64,000 nt of DNA from Odocoileus virginianus (GCF_023699985.2 NC_069687.1:40429345-40493344); one strand, 5' to 3'; counted from the first letter of the stretch, positions 10,961-23,095 are shown. Program-made: numbers and translations. Notes: generated by a model not told the origin, from the letters alone.

Positions 10961-12254
10961 ATGCACATTTAAAATGACATGTACATTTTTTATGGAATGT
11001 GTACATATTATATAGGAGGATGATGTACATGAATGGAGGTTCAGAAAATCTAGACTACCATATTTCTGATAGAAAAATATCTCCTGCTTTTTGAAAATAT
11101 TTTATCAGTCACTTCTATTGCCATTAATATTTTATAAATGTACTTTAAAATAAGTTCTCAACATCTTTAACATCTTTTTGTTATCCTATATTTAACTAAT
11201 CTGTCCCTCCTCTTTGTTTTTTGGAAGTGAGGGCTGTATTCAATTCTATCTGAAGTAGGTTCCAGTAAATATACATCTAAACATGAGTGATTATTTCCTA
11301 AAGAGTGATTAGTGAATTATGGTACATAAAGACTTTTGAGGATTGAGGTATATACCTTTTCAAATTTCATGCCATAAGTAATGGTACCATTTTATACTCT
11401 GAACAACTACAAGTCAAAGTACACACTTCATTGCAGTCCTACAAACCCAAGTCTTCACTGTTTTTATGTCTATAAATCTCACAAAGCTTTGAAAGGCTTA
11501 TTATTTCACTTTATATTTGTTTGATTACTAGAATACTAAATTACTCTGCACTTTATCATCTATTTTCAAATACAACATAGACAATTTTTATATTGCTTTT
11601 TATATTAATATAAATTCTGAGTCACTATTTTATTTATCCAAATTTGCCTCCTAAGCAAAATTATATGGGACTGTATTCATACCTCTTAGATTAGATTGTT
11701 TTCTTAGATTTATATTCTGTGAAATTTATCAGCATTATATATTAATTATGAACATATTGTATTTATTAGCATATTTTTTCTGTAAATCTAAACATCGTAA
11801 ATCTTCCTTTAAATAGCTTTATAGAATTTCCTCTGGTTTTAATCATTGCAGGTAAACCTCTTTCTTCCATTTCCTATTGCCTCTGGCCGTTGCTGTCTCT
11901 TTTTTCTTCCATGAGATAAATAAACATTTTTGTACCAGACTCTATGACATATTATTTCTCACTCCCAGTACCCCCCACATTTTAAGGATTCAAATTGACC
12001 TTTTCTTCTATTCTTCTTATTTCAAGTTACTGGTGTGTCAATACCTGGGAAATCTCACTAAGGGTTTAACAGTTCATACCCTACTGACTCATTCTTTATT
12101 TCAATTTTATCTTCCTTATTCTCATTCAATTCTATTTTTTTACTAATATAAGTTCTTCAAGCTTTTTAATCTCTAATTCATTTTCCAGGATAGCAGTTAT
12201 AACCCTCATTTGCCCACATTGAACAAAAAAATAAAATATGCTAAGATTCTTGGA
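10961..12254. other. Intergenic AT-rich sequence
   Basis: Very AT-rich. I recognise no gene and no clear repeat. The 89-codon frame at 11877-12146 is hydrophobic by composition only (TTT/CTT-rich). Confidence 0.4.
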
Positions 12255-12360
12255 AGCTAATTATTTTATCAACTTGAAGACAAGAAAATTGATGTACTGA
12301 TAAACAAATGAGAAGCTTAAGGTCATGTTCCTCACAAGTGGAGCAGAGTTGGGAACCCCC
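12255..12360 (+). mobile_element. MIR SINE fragment
   Basis: The decayed MIR 3' half is visible: 'GAAGCTTAAGGTCATGTTCC' then 'AGTGGAGCAGAGTTGGGAAC', corresponding to the usual CCAAGGTCACACAGC and GGCAGAGCCGGGATT. Confidence 0.6.
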
Positions 12361-12471
12361 GGGACTCTCCTGGGTTTTATTCTGAACAGGTTAAACGTAT
12401 CATTTTTTAAATTTAAGTTTTTCTACAGTTCTCTGATACTTGTTTTCATTTGTCCATGTTTACACTTGTCC

Positions 12472-13288
12472 AGGATTGCTGGGCTAAATATCAATAACCT
12501 CAGATATGCAGATGACACCACACTTATGGTAGAAAGTGAAGAAGAACTAAAGAGCCTCTTGATGAAAGTGAAAGAGGAGAGTGAAAAAGTTGGCTTAAAG
12601 CTCAACATTCAGAAAACTAAGATCATGGCATCCGGTCCCATCACTTCATGGGAAATAGATGGGGAAACAGTGGAAACAGTGGCTGACTTTATTTTTGGGA
12701 GCTCCAAAATCACTGCAGATGGTGACTGCAGCCATGAAATTAAAAGATGCTTACTCCTTGGAAGAAAAGTTATGACCAACCTAGACAGCGTATTAAAAAG
12801 CAGAGACGTTACTTTGCCAACAAAGATCCGTCTAGTCAAGGCTTTGGGTTTTTCCAGTGGTAATCTATGGATGTGAGAGTTGGACAATAAAGAAAGCTTA
12901 GCAGCGAAGAACTGATGCTTTTGAACTGTGGTGTTGGAGAAGACTCTTGAGAGTCCTTTGGACTGCAAAGAAATCCAACCAGTCCATCCTAAAGGAGATC
13001 AGTCCTGAGTGTTCATTAGAAGGGCTTATGCTGTAGCTGAAACTCCAATACTTTGGCCACCCGATGGGAAGAGCTGACTCATTTGAAAAGACCCTGACAC
13101 TGGGAAAGATTGAGGGCAGGAGGAGATGGGGACGACAGAGGATGAGATGGTTGGATGACTTCACTGACTTAATGAACATGGGTTTGGGTGGACTCCGGGA
13201 GTTAGTGATGGACAGGGAGGCCTGGCGTGCTGCGGTTCGTGGGGTCACAAAGAGTCGGACATGACTGAGCGACTGAACTGAACTGAAT
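12472..13288 (+). mobile_element. BovB LINE, 5'-truncated, with target-site duplication and YADD box
   Basis: An 817-bp 3' copy of BovB. ACTTGTCC at 12464-12471 recurs at 13289-13296, so this is one clean 5'-truncated insertion. The reverse-transcriptase frame stays open to about 12876 with the catalytic YADD box at 12505-12516, then ESEEELKSLLMKVKEESEK, KTKIMASGPITSWEIDGE and DCSHEIKR. An extra G near 12847 (CTTTGGGTTTTTCC) shifts the frame. A TAG at about 13033 and the 5' truncation also make it non-functional. The 3' end has the family's ACTGAACTGAACTGAA repeats. Frames at 12609-12968(-), 12898-13248(-) and 13064-13264(+) are shadows or later pieces. Confidence 0.96.
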
Positions 13289-13307
13289 ACTTGTCCGATA
13301 TCTAATT

Positions 13308-13472
13308 CTTAGACCTTGCTACTCACAAAGGGGCCCTGGGATCAGCTTAACTTGGAGACTTGTTAAGAAGGTAACATTTCAGAACCCTCCCAGAACCATC
13401 AAATCAAAATCTTCAATTTATCAGGATCCCCAGGTAATTTGTATGTGCAAATCAGTTCAGAAGCACTGCTCT
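13308..13472 (+). mobile_element. MER5/Charlie-like hAT remnant
   Basis: It has the organisation of MER5-type elements: 'GGGATCAGCTTAACTTGGAG', 'ACTTGTTAAGAAGG', 'CAGAACC..CC', 'ATCAAATCAAAATC', 'CAGGTAATTTGTATGTGCA' and a terminal GAAGCACTGCTCTGG. Confidence 0.6.
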
Positions 13473-13885
13473 GGCAGACTGGAAGACTCTTCTACCTGCC
13501 TCATAAGTTGCAGGTGACATAATTAGTTAATCAAGCAAAAGGTTCACATTTCTTAATGAGAAGGAACAGTCACTGGCTGTATTTTGAGTGGCAAAATTGT
13601 TTATTCAGTCCTCATTAAAGACAGAGGTGTTAGAGACCCAGATCAAGATTTTTAATTTAAGACATGCCTGTGATGCAGTTGCATTTGCTGAATGAAACTG
13701 CCTAAACAATTTGACGCAAGTTTCTTCTTTCTTCTCTTTGAGGAAGAAGGAAGAAACAATATGCTTGCAGAATGCTAGGAACTAGAATCCAGCTGGCAAA
13801 AACATGCTATGCAACCTACTCTATCTCATCATATTGCTTTCTTGAAAACATTGTAAAGAGTCAGTTAGCATTCAAAAAGCCAGCC
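13473..13885. other. Intergenic sequence, nothing recognised
   Basis: No gene or repeat could be assigned. Confidence 0.4.
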
Positions 13886-13973
13886 ACTTCTTGCCTGGAG
13901 AATTTAGGGACAGAGGAACCTGGTTGGATACAGTCCATGGGGTTGCAAAGAGTCAGACACAACTGAGCATGCA
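13886..13973 (+). mobile_element. Bov-tA/Bov-A SINE 3' fragment
   Basis: Only the tail is present: CTTGCCTGGAGAATTTAGGG, ACAGTCCATGGGGTTGCAAA, GTCAGACACAACTGAGCATG. Confidence 0.85.
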
Positions 13974-14431
13974 CACATTTAATTCTTAAAAAAATTAAAA
14001 AACACACTGTAGTTTCATTTCAAACATTTATGGAATACTACTTATAATTCTTTTCTTTCTGCTTATTGAAATCTGATCAGCAATATGTAAAAACTAATTC
14101 ATTAGCAATCAATAACTTCTCTTCTTCTGAAAAGCACATATATTTTTTCTATTAACTGTAGAAATTGAGATTCTGGGAAGTATACTTAAACTTTGTGATC
14201 CTGAGATTTTTATATTTTCATATTGAAGTTACAATCCTCTTGTATCATGAAAAAGTAGTTAAAATGGTTTAGATTATATTTAAATATTGTTGGATGAAAT
14301 ATACTTAGTGGCTGAAGCCAATTATGATACAAACCATGTGTTTTTCCATACCAAATTGAATGAAATGGGAAAAAAAGATGACAGTTCAATACAGTGTCTC
14401 TGTTTCAATATTGCACAAATCAGATGTATGC
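13974..14431. other. Intergenic AT-rich sequence
   Basis: Nothing recognised. The 69-codon frame at 14287-14496 runs into the following BovB fragment. Confidence 0.4.
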
Positions 14432-14442
14432 GTATTCTAATA

Positions 14443-14595
14443 CACTTGTTCAGTCACTCAGTTGTGTCCAACTCTTTACAACCCCATGGACTGTAGCGTG
14501 CCAGGCTTCCCTGTCCTTTGACATCTCCCTGAGATTGCTCAAACTCCTGTCCTTTAAGTCAGTGATGCCCTCCAACCATCTTGTTTTTAGAATAT
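14443..14595 (-). mobile_element. BovB 3' end insertion with 11-bp target-site duplication
   Basis: The reverse complement is the extreme 3' end of BovB (tail TTCAGTCACTCAGTTGTGTC, then CCCATGGACTGTAGCGTGCC and GTCAGTGATGCCCTCCAACC). GTATTCTAATA at 14432-14442 is repeated at 14596-14606. The right-hand duplication lies in a small AT palindrome (TAATATACATATTA). Confidence 0.9.
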
Positions 14596-14611
14596 GTATT
14601 CTAATATACAT

Positions 14612-15350
14612 ATTAGAATATATATATATATGTCTCCTCAAGCTTCTCTTTTACTTAGAAATAAAATAATTTATAAGTAGACAAATTGTGTGTGTATATA
14701 ATAACAAAAGAATGGAGAGATCTAGAAACCAAATTGCCTGAATAGTCAGCTAAGTACTTTAAGCAATATGCATTTTAACTCCAGCAATTTTTTTTATTAA
14801 ACTTCAGTGATAAATAAGCAGAGCATACTGAATATCATGAGTGTTTTTCTTGATGAATCAGGGTTATCTCAACACAGTGCCAAAGTCACATAGTTTAGAG
14901 TTAAAAAGTGACTGCTCTTGGGACTCTTGAGGTATTTGGGGTTGGCGGGTGGGGGTGGGGTTGCCAACAGTATATGAAAAGAATAGTGTTATTCAGTAGA
15001 ATTTAGTCAGCCTATAATCATGGGACTTGACAGGCTCTACATTTCTGGTCTACATGGCAGAATGAATGCTTCTGCCCTGTTTTTTCCTAACCTGGCTCAT
15101 TTTGATTTCTTCACCTCTAACTCTTGTTTCTACTTAACAGTTAACATACAACATATGCCAATAAGTAGGGGGAGGATGGAAAAATTGCCAGACAACTCTG
15201 TTTAATATTGTTCTTTTCACAGACTATGCACCACAATGCAGAAAAAAATTTAAGAATTTCTGCATGTTCAAGAGCCTTCAGTGCTTACACTGGTTATAGC
15301 AAAGTTTGCAGGAATCAAAATTTGTCAAAGATTCACAGGTCTGTGGTTTT
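14612..15350. other. Intergenic sequence with short (TA)n
   Basis: A short TATATATATA run lies near 14620-14630 and a G-rich patch near 14945-14962 (GCGGGTGGGGGTGGGG). Otherwise nothing is recognised. Confidence 0.4.
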
Positions 15351-15895
15351 TAATTTTGTGGGTCAATTTGACTGGACCACAGGGTGACCAAATATTTGGT
15401 TGAACATTGCTTTGGGCCTTTCTGTGAAGGTGATTTTGGATGGGATTGATATTTACACAAGTAGACTGAAGGAAGCAGATTGCCCTCCCTAATGTGAGTG
15501 GGTTTTACCTAATCAGGTGAAGGTCTGAATGGAATTAAAAAAGCTGACACGCTCTTGAATAAAGAACTTCCTGCCAGACTTCTTTCGCACTGGGCCATCA
15601 GCTTTTTTCTGCTTTCACAATCTTCCTGCCAGACTTCTTTTGCACTGGGCCATCCGCTTTTTTCTGCTTTCGCAATCTAACTGAAACATCAGCTCTTTCT
15701 TGTTCTTGAGCCTGTCTGTCTTTGAACTGAAACTATACAATTGGTTCTCCTGGGTGTCCAGCTTTGGTCTTATCCTGAAAATCTTGGGACTTGCCAGCCT
15801 CCATAATCTTGAGAGTCATTTCCCTATGTTATATACATATATTATATAGTGAATAATATCCTTCTAGCTCTATTTCTTCAGAGAACTCTAAAACA
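15351..15895 (+). mobile_element. Old mammal-wide interspersed repeat with internal duplication
   Basis: The sequence 'TGTGGGTCAATTTGACTGG', 'GATTGCCCTCCCTAATGTG', 'GGACTTGCCAGCCTCCATAA' and 'TTCTTCAGAGAACTCTAAAACA' belongs to a common old mammalian repeat, probably LTR-derived, whose exact family name I cannot give. It contains a 55-bp tandem duplication at 15567-15676. Confidence 0.65.
15567..15676. repeat. 55-bp tandem duplication
   Basis: Unit 1 (15567-15621) and unit 2 (15622-15676) both begin CTTCCTGCCAGACTTCTTT. They differ at only 3 of 55 positions, all substitutions, with no gap. Confidence 0.95.
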
Positions 15896-15988
15896 AGGTC
15901 CCTCATATAATTTCAGAATTTTGACTGACATAATAATGAATATGTATTTCTTACAGTGTTCTCTAATCTCCTACTATTTCTTGTATGT

Positions 15989-16050
15989 TTGTTGTTGCTC
16001 ATTCATGTCTGACTCTTTGTAACCCAACGGACTACTCCTCTGTCCTTCAT
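15989..16050 (-). mobile_element. Bov-A/BovB terminal fragment
   Basis: Only about 60 bp remain: GTTGTTGCTCATTCATGTCT, GACTCTTTGTAACCCAACGG. Confidence 0.7.
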
Positions 16051-16328
16051 TATCTTGTGTATATGGTGTTCTTACTTGGGTGCATAGTTATTATTACAAG
16101 ATCAGAGGCTAGTGGAGGTATTTGTCATGACCTGTTAACTTATTCTTATACACTCAATTTCTTGACCAATTCATGCTTTCCTTTTGCCCATCTCAGAAAG
16201 ATTTGGGGACAAGAAATAGTTTAGCTAGGGGTGGCTATATTAAAGATAAATTTATCTTCAATCAGCCTGCTTTTTAGAAAACAGTCTAGTGAAGTTACTT
16301 CAGATTTTATTTTCAAATTCATTAAATG

Positions 16329-16548
16329 GGTTATACCCTGGTGGCTGAGATGGTAAAGAATCTGCCTGCCATGTGGGAGACCTGGGTTCTATCCCTGAGT
16401 CAGGAAGATCTCCTGGAAAAGGAATTGGTGATCTGCTCCAGTATTCTTGCCTGGGAAATCCCATGGACAGAAGAACCTGGTGGACTACAGTCCATGGGGT
16501 CACAAAGAGTTGACACAACTGAGTGACTAACATTTTCACTTTAAATAA
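16329..16548 (+). mobile_element. Bov-tA SINE with 18-bp target-site duplication
   Basis: A near-complete element: TGGTAAAGAATCTGCCTGCC, CTCCAGTATTCTTGCCTGGG, GTCACAAAGAGTTGACACAA. TTTCAAATTCATTAAATG at 16311-16328 matches 16549-16566 with one mismatch. Confidence 0.95.
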
Positions 16549-16566
16549 TTTCAAAATCATTAAATG

Positions 16567-19130
16567 CCTTCCAGACCTAGAGAACAGAGTCGACCCTCTC
16601 CATTCTCAGATGGTTATAAGGAATACTGTATCTACAAAAAACATTATGGAAGCAGAATCTCCAGCTGCATATTCAACAGCTATTTCCCATTGCTCCTTGA
16701 TAACAGATCCCTATTATCATTTAGGTTCCTGGTCTCAACTGATGAATCATGGAGTCTGAGTCAACAGGATAGTATCATTTTCTCTTTGCCTGTGATGGTT
16801 TCAGAGGGAAGTCTGTGATCTGTTTCTGACCTCTGAGATATAAGAAGTATGTTGAGGACTTCTGGGAAAGATTTCACCTCTAATAAAAAAGAAGGCCTTT
16901 TTTGGCCCTATTCTCTATTTTCCTACTTTGGAAACTTTCAAATAAGTAGAGCCACAAAGCTATTAATAACTATGTGGTGATGAACCTGATGGTGATATTC
17001 AATATCCTGAGGAGGGTAGAGGGAAAGGATAGGGAAAAAAAAAAAAAAAGGTTTTTAAGATACCACTGAGCTGCCAAACCAGCTCTAGGATCAGATACCT
17101 TAAGGCTTCTCGTTAAGTAAAAATCAAATGTTACAGTGTTAATTAGGCTTTCTATTGCTTTCAGTAGACACAATGTATCTGGGATAATTTAACATGATTA
17201 ATTATGTATTGAATGTGTGAATTTGTCTTTATTTTTCAATGGCTTTTTCTGGTTACTTTAGCTTCATACTGAGTAGCCTACCTTTTCTTGCATTATAATT
17301 ACATTATGTTAATTTCTGTTACATATTCTATTGACATTTCATTAATTTGATACCTGGTGGGTGCCTTTACTTGCATAACGTAATCCTCAACCATAAGTTA
17401 TTAGAAATAAAGTATTTTCTCTACCTTAATGGTCAAAAGTACCCCTCTGAAGTTCACAGAATTAAGCAAAATGCTTTTTTTATTTTTTGCAAAATAACAT
17501 TTTTATTCTTTAAGAAACAGCTTGATTGACTCCAGGCCATTGTAGAGACTGAAGTCCTCTCAATGGAACAAACATGACAACATGAATTGCTTATCATGAA
17601 ATGAGTGCTCCCCAATTAACAAGCTTTCTCCATTGGCCAACGGGATCCATATATGTGGACTTGAGCCAGCACAGATTCTGAAGATACAGTAAGCTGCGTG
17701 AGTTTACTCTCTGCACTGCTGCCCCTTCTCATCTGTGTCTTCATGGGCAGATGAAGACAACTTCATCTGGGCAACTTCCCTATGGCCAGCTGATCAATGA
17801 CGGACAAACTAAACCTGATTTACAGGAGTAAATGCACAATATATCAACGCCAGACAAAAGTAGATTGCCTAGGCATATGGTCCACTTGAGTATAATTTTA
17901 AGAGAACTTTAGGACATTTATTTGGTTTTTCACTATTCCTGTAAGGGGGGATAGTACTGATTTACATGTAGTGGGTAATGATTGTGCTAAATGATTAGGG
18001 ACCTGGAATGAACAAGATTGGAGAATTGATAACAATGAGTTTGGAGGAAGAGATTGGGGAATGAACCAGAGTATGATAACATCTGTGCTTAATGTGAATG
18101 CTCACCAAACTACTGTCAAGACGATTATCAATCAGATATTCAGGTGTGACACAATCTCTTTTAGCAGGCACTACATTGCTTGTTCTGAAGGGTAGTGACA
18201 AAAGAAACCTTGGTGATGGCAATAGGGAATATGCATAGACTCAGCAACATGTCCTGTTCCTCACCAAAGCCAGTTTATCTGCAGCACATTAGGTGTCCAA
18301 CATGCAAGCTACAGGGATCAAAGCTAAGCACCAAATAAAATGTCTTTGGTGTACAAACCACTCACCTTTTGGCAGACTCATTGATAATTCTGACAATCCT
18401 CTATCAGAGTGGTAATGGGAATTTTGTAACTAGAATAGATGTTTATTCTAAGATTATGTTGTCTCAGTCTGATACTACTCTCCATGAGCATATCAAATGC
18501 TTCTAATGATGCCATGGTGTTTAATTCTACATTGCTTGTATGTAAGGAACTTGCTTCATAACAAGAGAGTAAATATTCATTGAGTTTGCCTGTCTGACCA
18601 TTTATCCTCTCACCCTAAAATAACTATTATTACAGAATGGTGAGTATTCTATTAAAGACTCTGCTCTACTGTTGAGAGACAATGACTTGTAAGGTTGAGC
18701 TGATGCTAAAAGACGTGGTGTGTGTTCTGAAACTAGTAAACAAGTATGAGCTTGTTTGGTTTCTCCCATAGAGTAAATATTGAATACAAGAACCTTTGAT
18801 CTGGGTTACAGATGTCATTTCACTGTTACAACTGCTGATTCTTTTCAAACTTTCGTCTCCTATCTCTGAGATTTTAGGTGAATTAGTATCCAAATGGGGA
18901 AGATCGACAGCAAATATTCCATTGAGTTTGAGGATGAGACTGCTATGTGGGCTTTCAGTGCTTCTCATGCCTGTGGACAAACAGTTAAAAGTTTAAGAGT
19001 TGGATCCATTGTTGGCTGGGATAATAAACCTTGACTTTAGAGAGGAATTAAAATCTCAATTTCTGAGAAAAGTAGAAAGGATCCAGGGGAACCCATCTAA
19101 AATTTTGCAAGTCCTGTGGTAAAAATTAAT
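16567..19130. other. Intergenic sequence, mostly unassigned; parts look like very old repeats
   Basis: No gene. 'TTCTGGGAAAGATTTCACC' at about 16860-16878 recalls an old mammal-wide DNA transposon I cannot name. Between about 18600 and 19030 both strands show medium-length but broken frames (minus 18666-18980, plus 18796-18996), which would fit a decayed LTR-element interior. I could not match it to a named family. Confidence 0.35.
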
Positions 19131-19134
19131 GAAG

Positions 19135-19725
19135 ACTAATTGCCAAAATTTGGAAGCAACCAAGATATCCTTCAATAAGTGGATGGGTAAATAAGCAGTG
19201 ATACATCTGCACAATTGAGTATTATTCAGTGACTTTTTTTTTTTTTGAATGAGCTATCAAGCTATGAAAAGATATGGAGGGAATAGATGCTTTTTGCCAA
19301 CTGAAAGAGGGTAGTCTGAAAGGGCACACTACTGTAGTATTTTAACTATATGACATTCTCGAAACTGTACGGAGACAGTAAAAATACAAATGATTGCTAG
19401 GAGTTGGCAGGAGGGGGGAAAATACATGGATCATGGGGTTTTTAAGGCACTGAAACTATTCAGAGAGATGCTTTAATTTTCGATACATAACAGTACACAC
19501 TTGGAAAAATCCATAGACCTGTGCAACACAAAGGCAGAACCCTAATGCAAACTATGGGTTTTAGTTCATAATAGAGTATCAATATTGATTCCTCAATTTT
19601 AACAAAAGTGCCCCACAAATAACAAGATGCTAAGCCTTTTTGGAACTCTCTGCACTTTCTCACTCAATTTTTCTGTAAACTTATAACCACTCTAAAAAAT
19701 GAAGTCTTAATTTTTTTTAAATAAA
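19135..19725 (+). mobile_element. Old L1 3' fragment
   Basis: The L1 order is readable: 'CAAGATATCCTTCAATAAGTG', 'ACATCTGCACAATTGAGTATT', 'GAGTTGGCAGGAGGGG', 'CACACTTGGAAAAATCC' and the end 'GTAAACTTATAACCACTCTA' with AAAAAATGAAGTC. It is diverged, with a poly-T stretch at 19231-19245. Confidence 0.75.
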
Positions 19726-20365
19726 TTAAGAGTGATCACAGCAAGTGCACACAAATAGATTATGAAGGACATTTCTGTTGAGAATTAAGATTTGATCACC
19801 TTACAATGTAAAATCTGACTGTCAGAAATGTTAGCTGAAGACATGAGGTCGTAGACACCAGTAATGACCTGGTGACCATCCACAAAGGCCTTAACTTCCA
19901 CTCATGTCTTTTTTCTTGTATTGTCTTGTATATATTTATATATCTTCACAGTTTTTCTCCTATTCTTTCCTTTCCATTACTCCCTCTTTTTTTAATGTAA
20001 GGTACATTGGAGGTTAATTTTGAAACAACACAAGACAAAAATATCAAGACAGTATTAGTGATAGACTGAGAAGAGGAACGGACATCATCCAGAACTCTTG
20101 GACTTAAAGTCAGTGTTGTGACTGATGAGATTTTCAGATTATCCCCTTGCTGGAGGGATGTAGGAAAGTGTGCACTTGGAGAAGTCATTGTATTATGTTA
20201 GGAGAAAGTATGGGTCTTTGCATTATTGAAAAAATGAAAGTTTATGCTAATATTGAGCAAATCAAAGCAGGAGTATTTATTATTATTTGAAGTTTGTTCC
20301 TACGTTTGAGGAATTCTCTGGCCTATCAGTCTCGATGGAAGCAAAAAACTATTGCTTTAGAAGTT
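19726..20365. other. Intergenic sequence, nothing recognised
   Basis: No gene or assignable repeat. An 80-codon minus-strand frame (19946-20188) lacks any recognisable domain. Confidence 0.4.
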
Positions 20366-20577
20366 GGGCTTCCCAACTGGCTCTGTGGATAAAGAATCCG
20401 CCTGCGGTACAGGAGCCACAGGAGACGTGGGTTCAATCCTTGGGTCCAGAAGAACTCCTGGAGAAAGGCATGGCAACCCACTCCAGTATTCTTGCCTAGA
20501 GAACCCCATAAACAGGGGAATCTGAAAGGCTACAGTCCATGGGGTTGCAAAGAAGTAATTGAGCAGGCACACACACT
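20366..20577 (+). mobile_element. Bov-tA SINE
   Basis: GGCTTCCCAACTGGCTCTGT, GGATAAAGAATCCGCCTGCG, GCAACCCACTCCAGTATTCT, ACAGTCCATGGGGTTGCAAA. A diverged duplication (TTTAGAAGTTG before, TTCAGAAGCTG after) may flank it. Confidence 0.93.
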
Positions 20578-21822
20578 TCAGAAGCTGAATTGCCAAATGC
20601 ATGCGTTCTGTGCCTCCTTGCAGCTGGAGGACTACCATATTATTTAGATTCTGCCAATTTGTTTGCCTGTGCTCAATTTTGACTTAAGAGTTCATAGGAA
20701 AGAAACAGATTCAGTTAACCTTTCAGTTTCTAGTGGAGGCAATGCAGTAACTGCTAAAGTGTCTGTTGTGGCGTACAGTGGGCGTGATAGCAGTGGTTTA
20801 ACAGTCCGCCTCGGATTGCGAAACAGGGATGAGCTACAGTGTTAGTTCTTAGCAGAGCTGTCAGTGGTTTCCTCTCTGAACCAGTTCTACAGCATGGTTT
20901 GGGGCATGTTTTCTGGCTGCTTCACTTTTAAGTCTGGCTTTCCAGCCTTTTCAACAGTTCCACAAGTGCCCCAATGTTTCAGTTATAGATTTATTTACTG
21001 TTCAAATCAGGCCTATTAGGCATCTGTAGCTTACATTTTTAAAAATTCAAGATAAATATAAGAGATGCACAGCAAATGTTTGTCTTTTTAAGATATAATC
21101 TATGTCACATCAAGTAAAATGAACAAAATTCAACAAGCTGAACTGAGGTAAAGACCAACCATATCTTAAGCCTGGCTGGACTTAAAAATGTAACTGGACA
21201 AACCTGAGGTTTTTTGACTAAGTAGGAAATAAGTTATATATATTTGTAACCTGTTTTAAAAGGCCTGGAGTGTTTGGGTCCAAATGTCCTGGCTAAAAAT
21301 GTTGACTCTAATCTTGTGGGAAAAGTGGAATGTGAAAATATACTGATAATCTGAATCAGTATTCTTCAGTTCTAGGTAAAAACCTTTTTTATATAGATTT
21401 TCAATAAATATTACATGGAAAAGGAAATATTTGGTTAATTATAATGAAATCTATAGGTATAACCATAATTAGATTTTTTTATTTTTCACATCTTGAAATG
21501 TTTAACATGTCTTGTGCTTTGTGGATCTCTAAAAGTGTGAAAAATACAGCTGGATATTTTCCAGATGTATTTGAATATGGGCTATTTTACTAATTAAGTT
21601 AGCAAACAAATATCCCCCTAACTCTGGCAAATCTAGTATCAATCAATTGTGAGATAACATTTTGGTGCTAGTATATTTGAGTAACTTTGCTTGTGAGTAA
21701 CAAAAAGCATAATTCAGACTGGCTTTTATAATAAAGAGAATTTGGACAATAGTAAAGAATTCAAGACAGTTAGACATAGAGCTTTAGCAATGACACAAAA
21801 CAAATACTTCTTGTCCTCTCTG
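20578..21822. other. Intergenic sequence, nothing recognised
   Basis: AT-rich except for a more GC-rich patch near 20750-20830 (short plus-strand frame 20663-20845, no homology recognised). No gene is called. Confidence 0.4.
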
Positions 21823-21993
21823 TGGGGCTTCCCTGGTGGCTCAGAGAGTAAAGAATTTGCCTGCAATGCAGGAGACGGGGGTTCAATCCCAGGGTCAGGA
21901 AGATCCCCCAGAGAAGGGTAATGGCTACCCACTCCAGTATTCTTGCCTAGAGAATTCCATGGACAGAGGAGCCTGGGGGGCTACAGTCCATGA
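21823..21993 (+). mobile_element. Bov-tA SINE, 3'-truncated
   Basis: The head GGGGCTTCCCTGGTGGCTCA and the body through ACAGTCCATGAG are clear. The terminal BovB-like tail (CAAAGAGTC...) is absent. Confidence 0.93.
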
Positions 21994-22734
21994 GTGTCTC
22001 CCTTTGACATTATTAGGTCTCCATTTTACTCTGTGGCTTGAAATTCCATGTCATCACAAGATAACTACCTTATGCTTCCTCTGCCACCATCAGAGAGAAG
22101 CTATTTTCCCTTCAGTCATTGAATAACAAAGCTGTGCTCTGCTCTGATTTGATTAGCTGAAAGCATATGCTCCTTCCTGCACCGATGATCATGACCAAGA
22201 GTTCTTGGCATGGGGTTATCTCACTCAGATGTTGTCATGGCTGGGAAATTCACTATCTTGTTAAGGAGTATGTGTGGGTGGGGAACACTGAATGCTTAGG
22301 AGGCCACGATATGCATTTCCAACAATGGGTCACTATATGTATTTCCTTTTCAGTAAACTTTGTCATTAAGATACCACTGGAACAACAAGCAAAAAACAGA
22401 GCCTGGCATTCCCAATTCTATTGAATTGACAAAATGAGGTTGTTTTCAATTGAGGAGTTTTGAGTCTTAAACATGCCCATATGTTCTAGCCCAAATTTAT
22501 TTTAAAAACTTCTCAGATCCATATATTTAGGCTATTCTATTTTTGTTTATGAGTACATATATTATATATATGTTATTATAATGTATAAATATGTAAAATA
22601 TTTGCACATAAACACCCCTACAGATATTAAACTGTTTTCATGAAAGAATGAAGAAAAATGATGGGTGCAGAAGTTGAAAAGAAAACTTTTATTTTATTGA
22701 CATTTGTAGAATATGCATCTAAATATTTTTCTTT
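21994..22734. other. Intergenic sequence, nothing recognised
   Basis: No gene or clear repeat. The plus-strand frames at 21836-22126 and 22167-22424 are partly SINE-derived and otherwise unsupported. Confidence 0.4.
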
Positions 22735-23095
22735 GTGAATATATTGCTATTTTCACAATTATATTTGTTATGGCTTAAAATGACAGAAAGGTATTTTCTC
22801 ACAGTTCCAAAGGATAGGAGCCGGAATTCAAGGCGTCAGCAGAGCCAGGCTCCCTCTCCACCTCTATTGGACAGTCCTTCCTTGCTCCTTGCAGCTTCTA
22901 CAAGGTGTTTGCTACTGATCCTTTAAGTTTCTTGTTTTATAGATGCATCATTCCAGTCTCTGGCTCCATTATCACACAGACTTCTTTTCCCTTTGTTTGT
23001 GTCTTCACATAGTGATCTCCCATAAATTTAAACACTACTTTAAGACCAGAAGATGAGATCCCTTAAAAAAATTTGGCTCTCACCTAAAAGATGTC
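22735..23095 (+). mobile_element. Old mammal-wide repeat, family not assigned
   Basis: 'GTTATGGCTTAAAATGACAG', 'TCTCACAGTTCCAAAGGATA', 'TCAAGGCGTCAGCAGAGCC' and 'TGCATCATTCCAGTCTCTGG' form the well-known 'GTGGCTTAAAACAACAG...TCTCACAGTTCTGGAGG' repeat, too diverged for a name by eye. Confidence 0.55.

Noticed and set aside
12325..12876. 183-codon frame with reverse-transcriptase motif as a host gene
   Set aside because: From 12472 on it is BovB sequence bounded by a target duplication; the first 49 codons are flanking DNA. It is a transposon remnant.
14579..14632. AT palindrome as a possible cruciform element
   Set aside because: It is explained by an AT-rich target duplication next to a short (TA)n.
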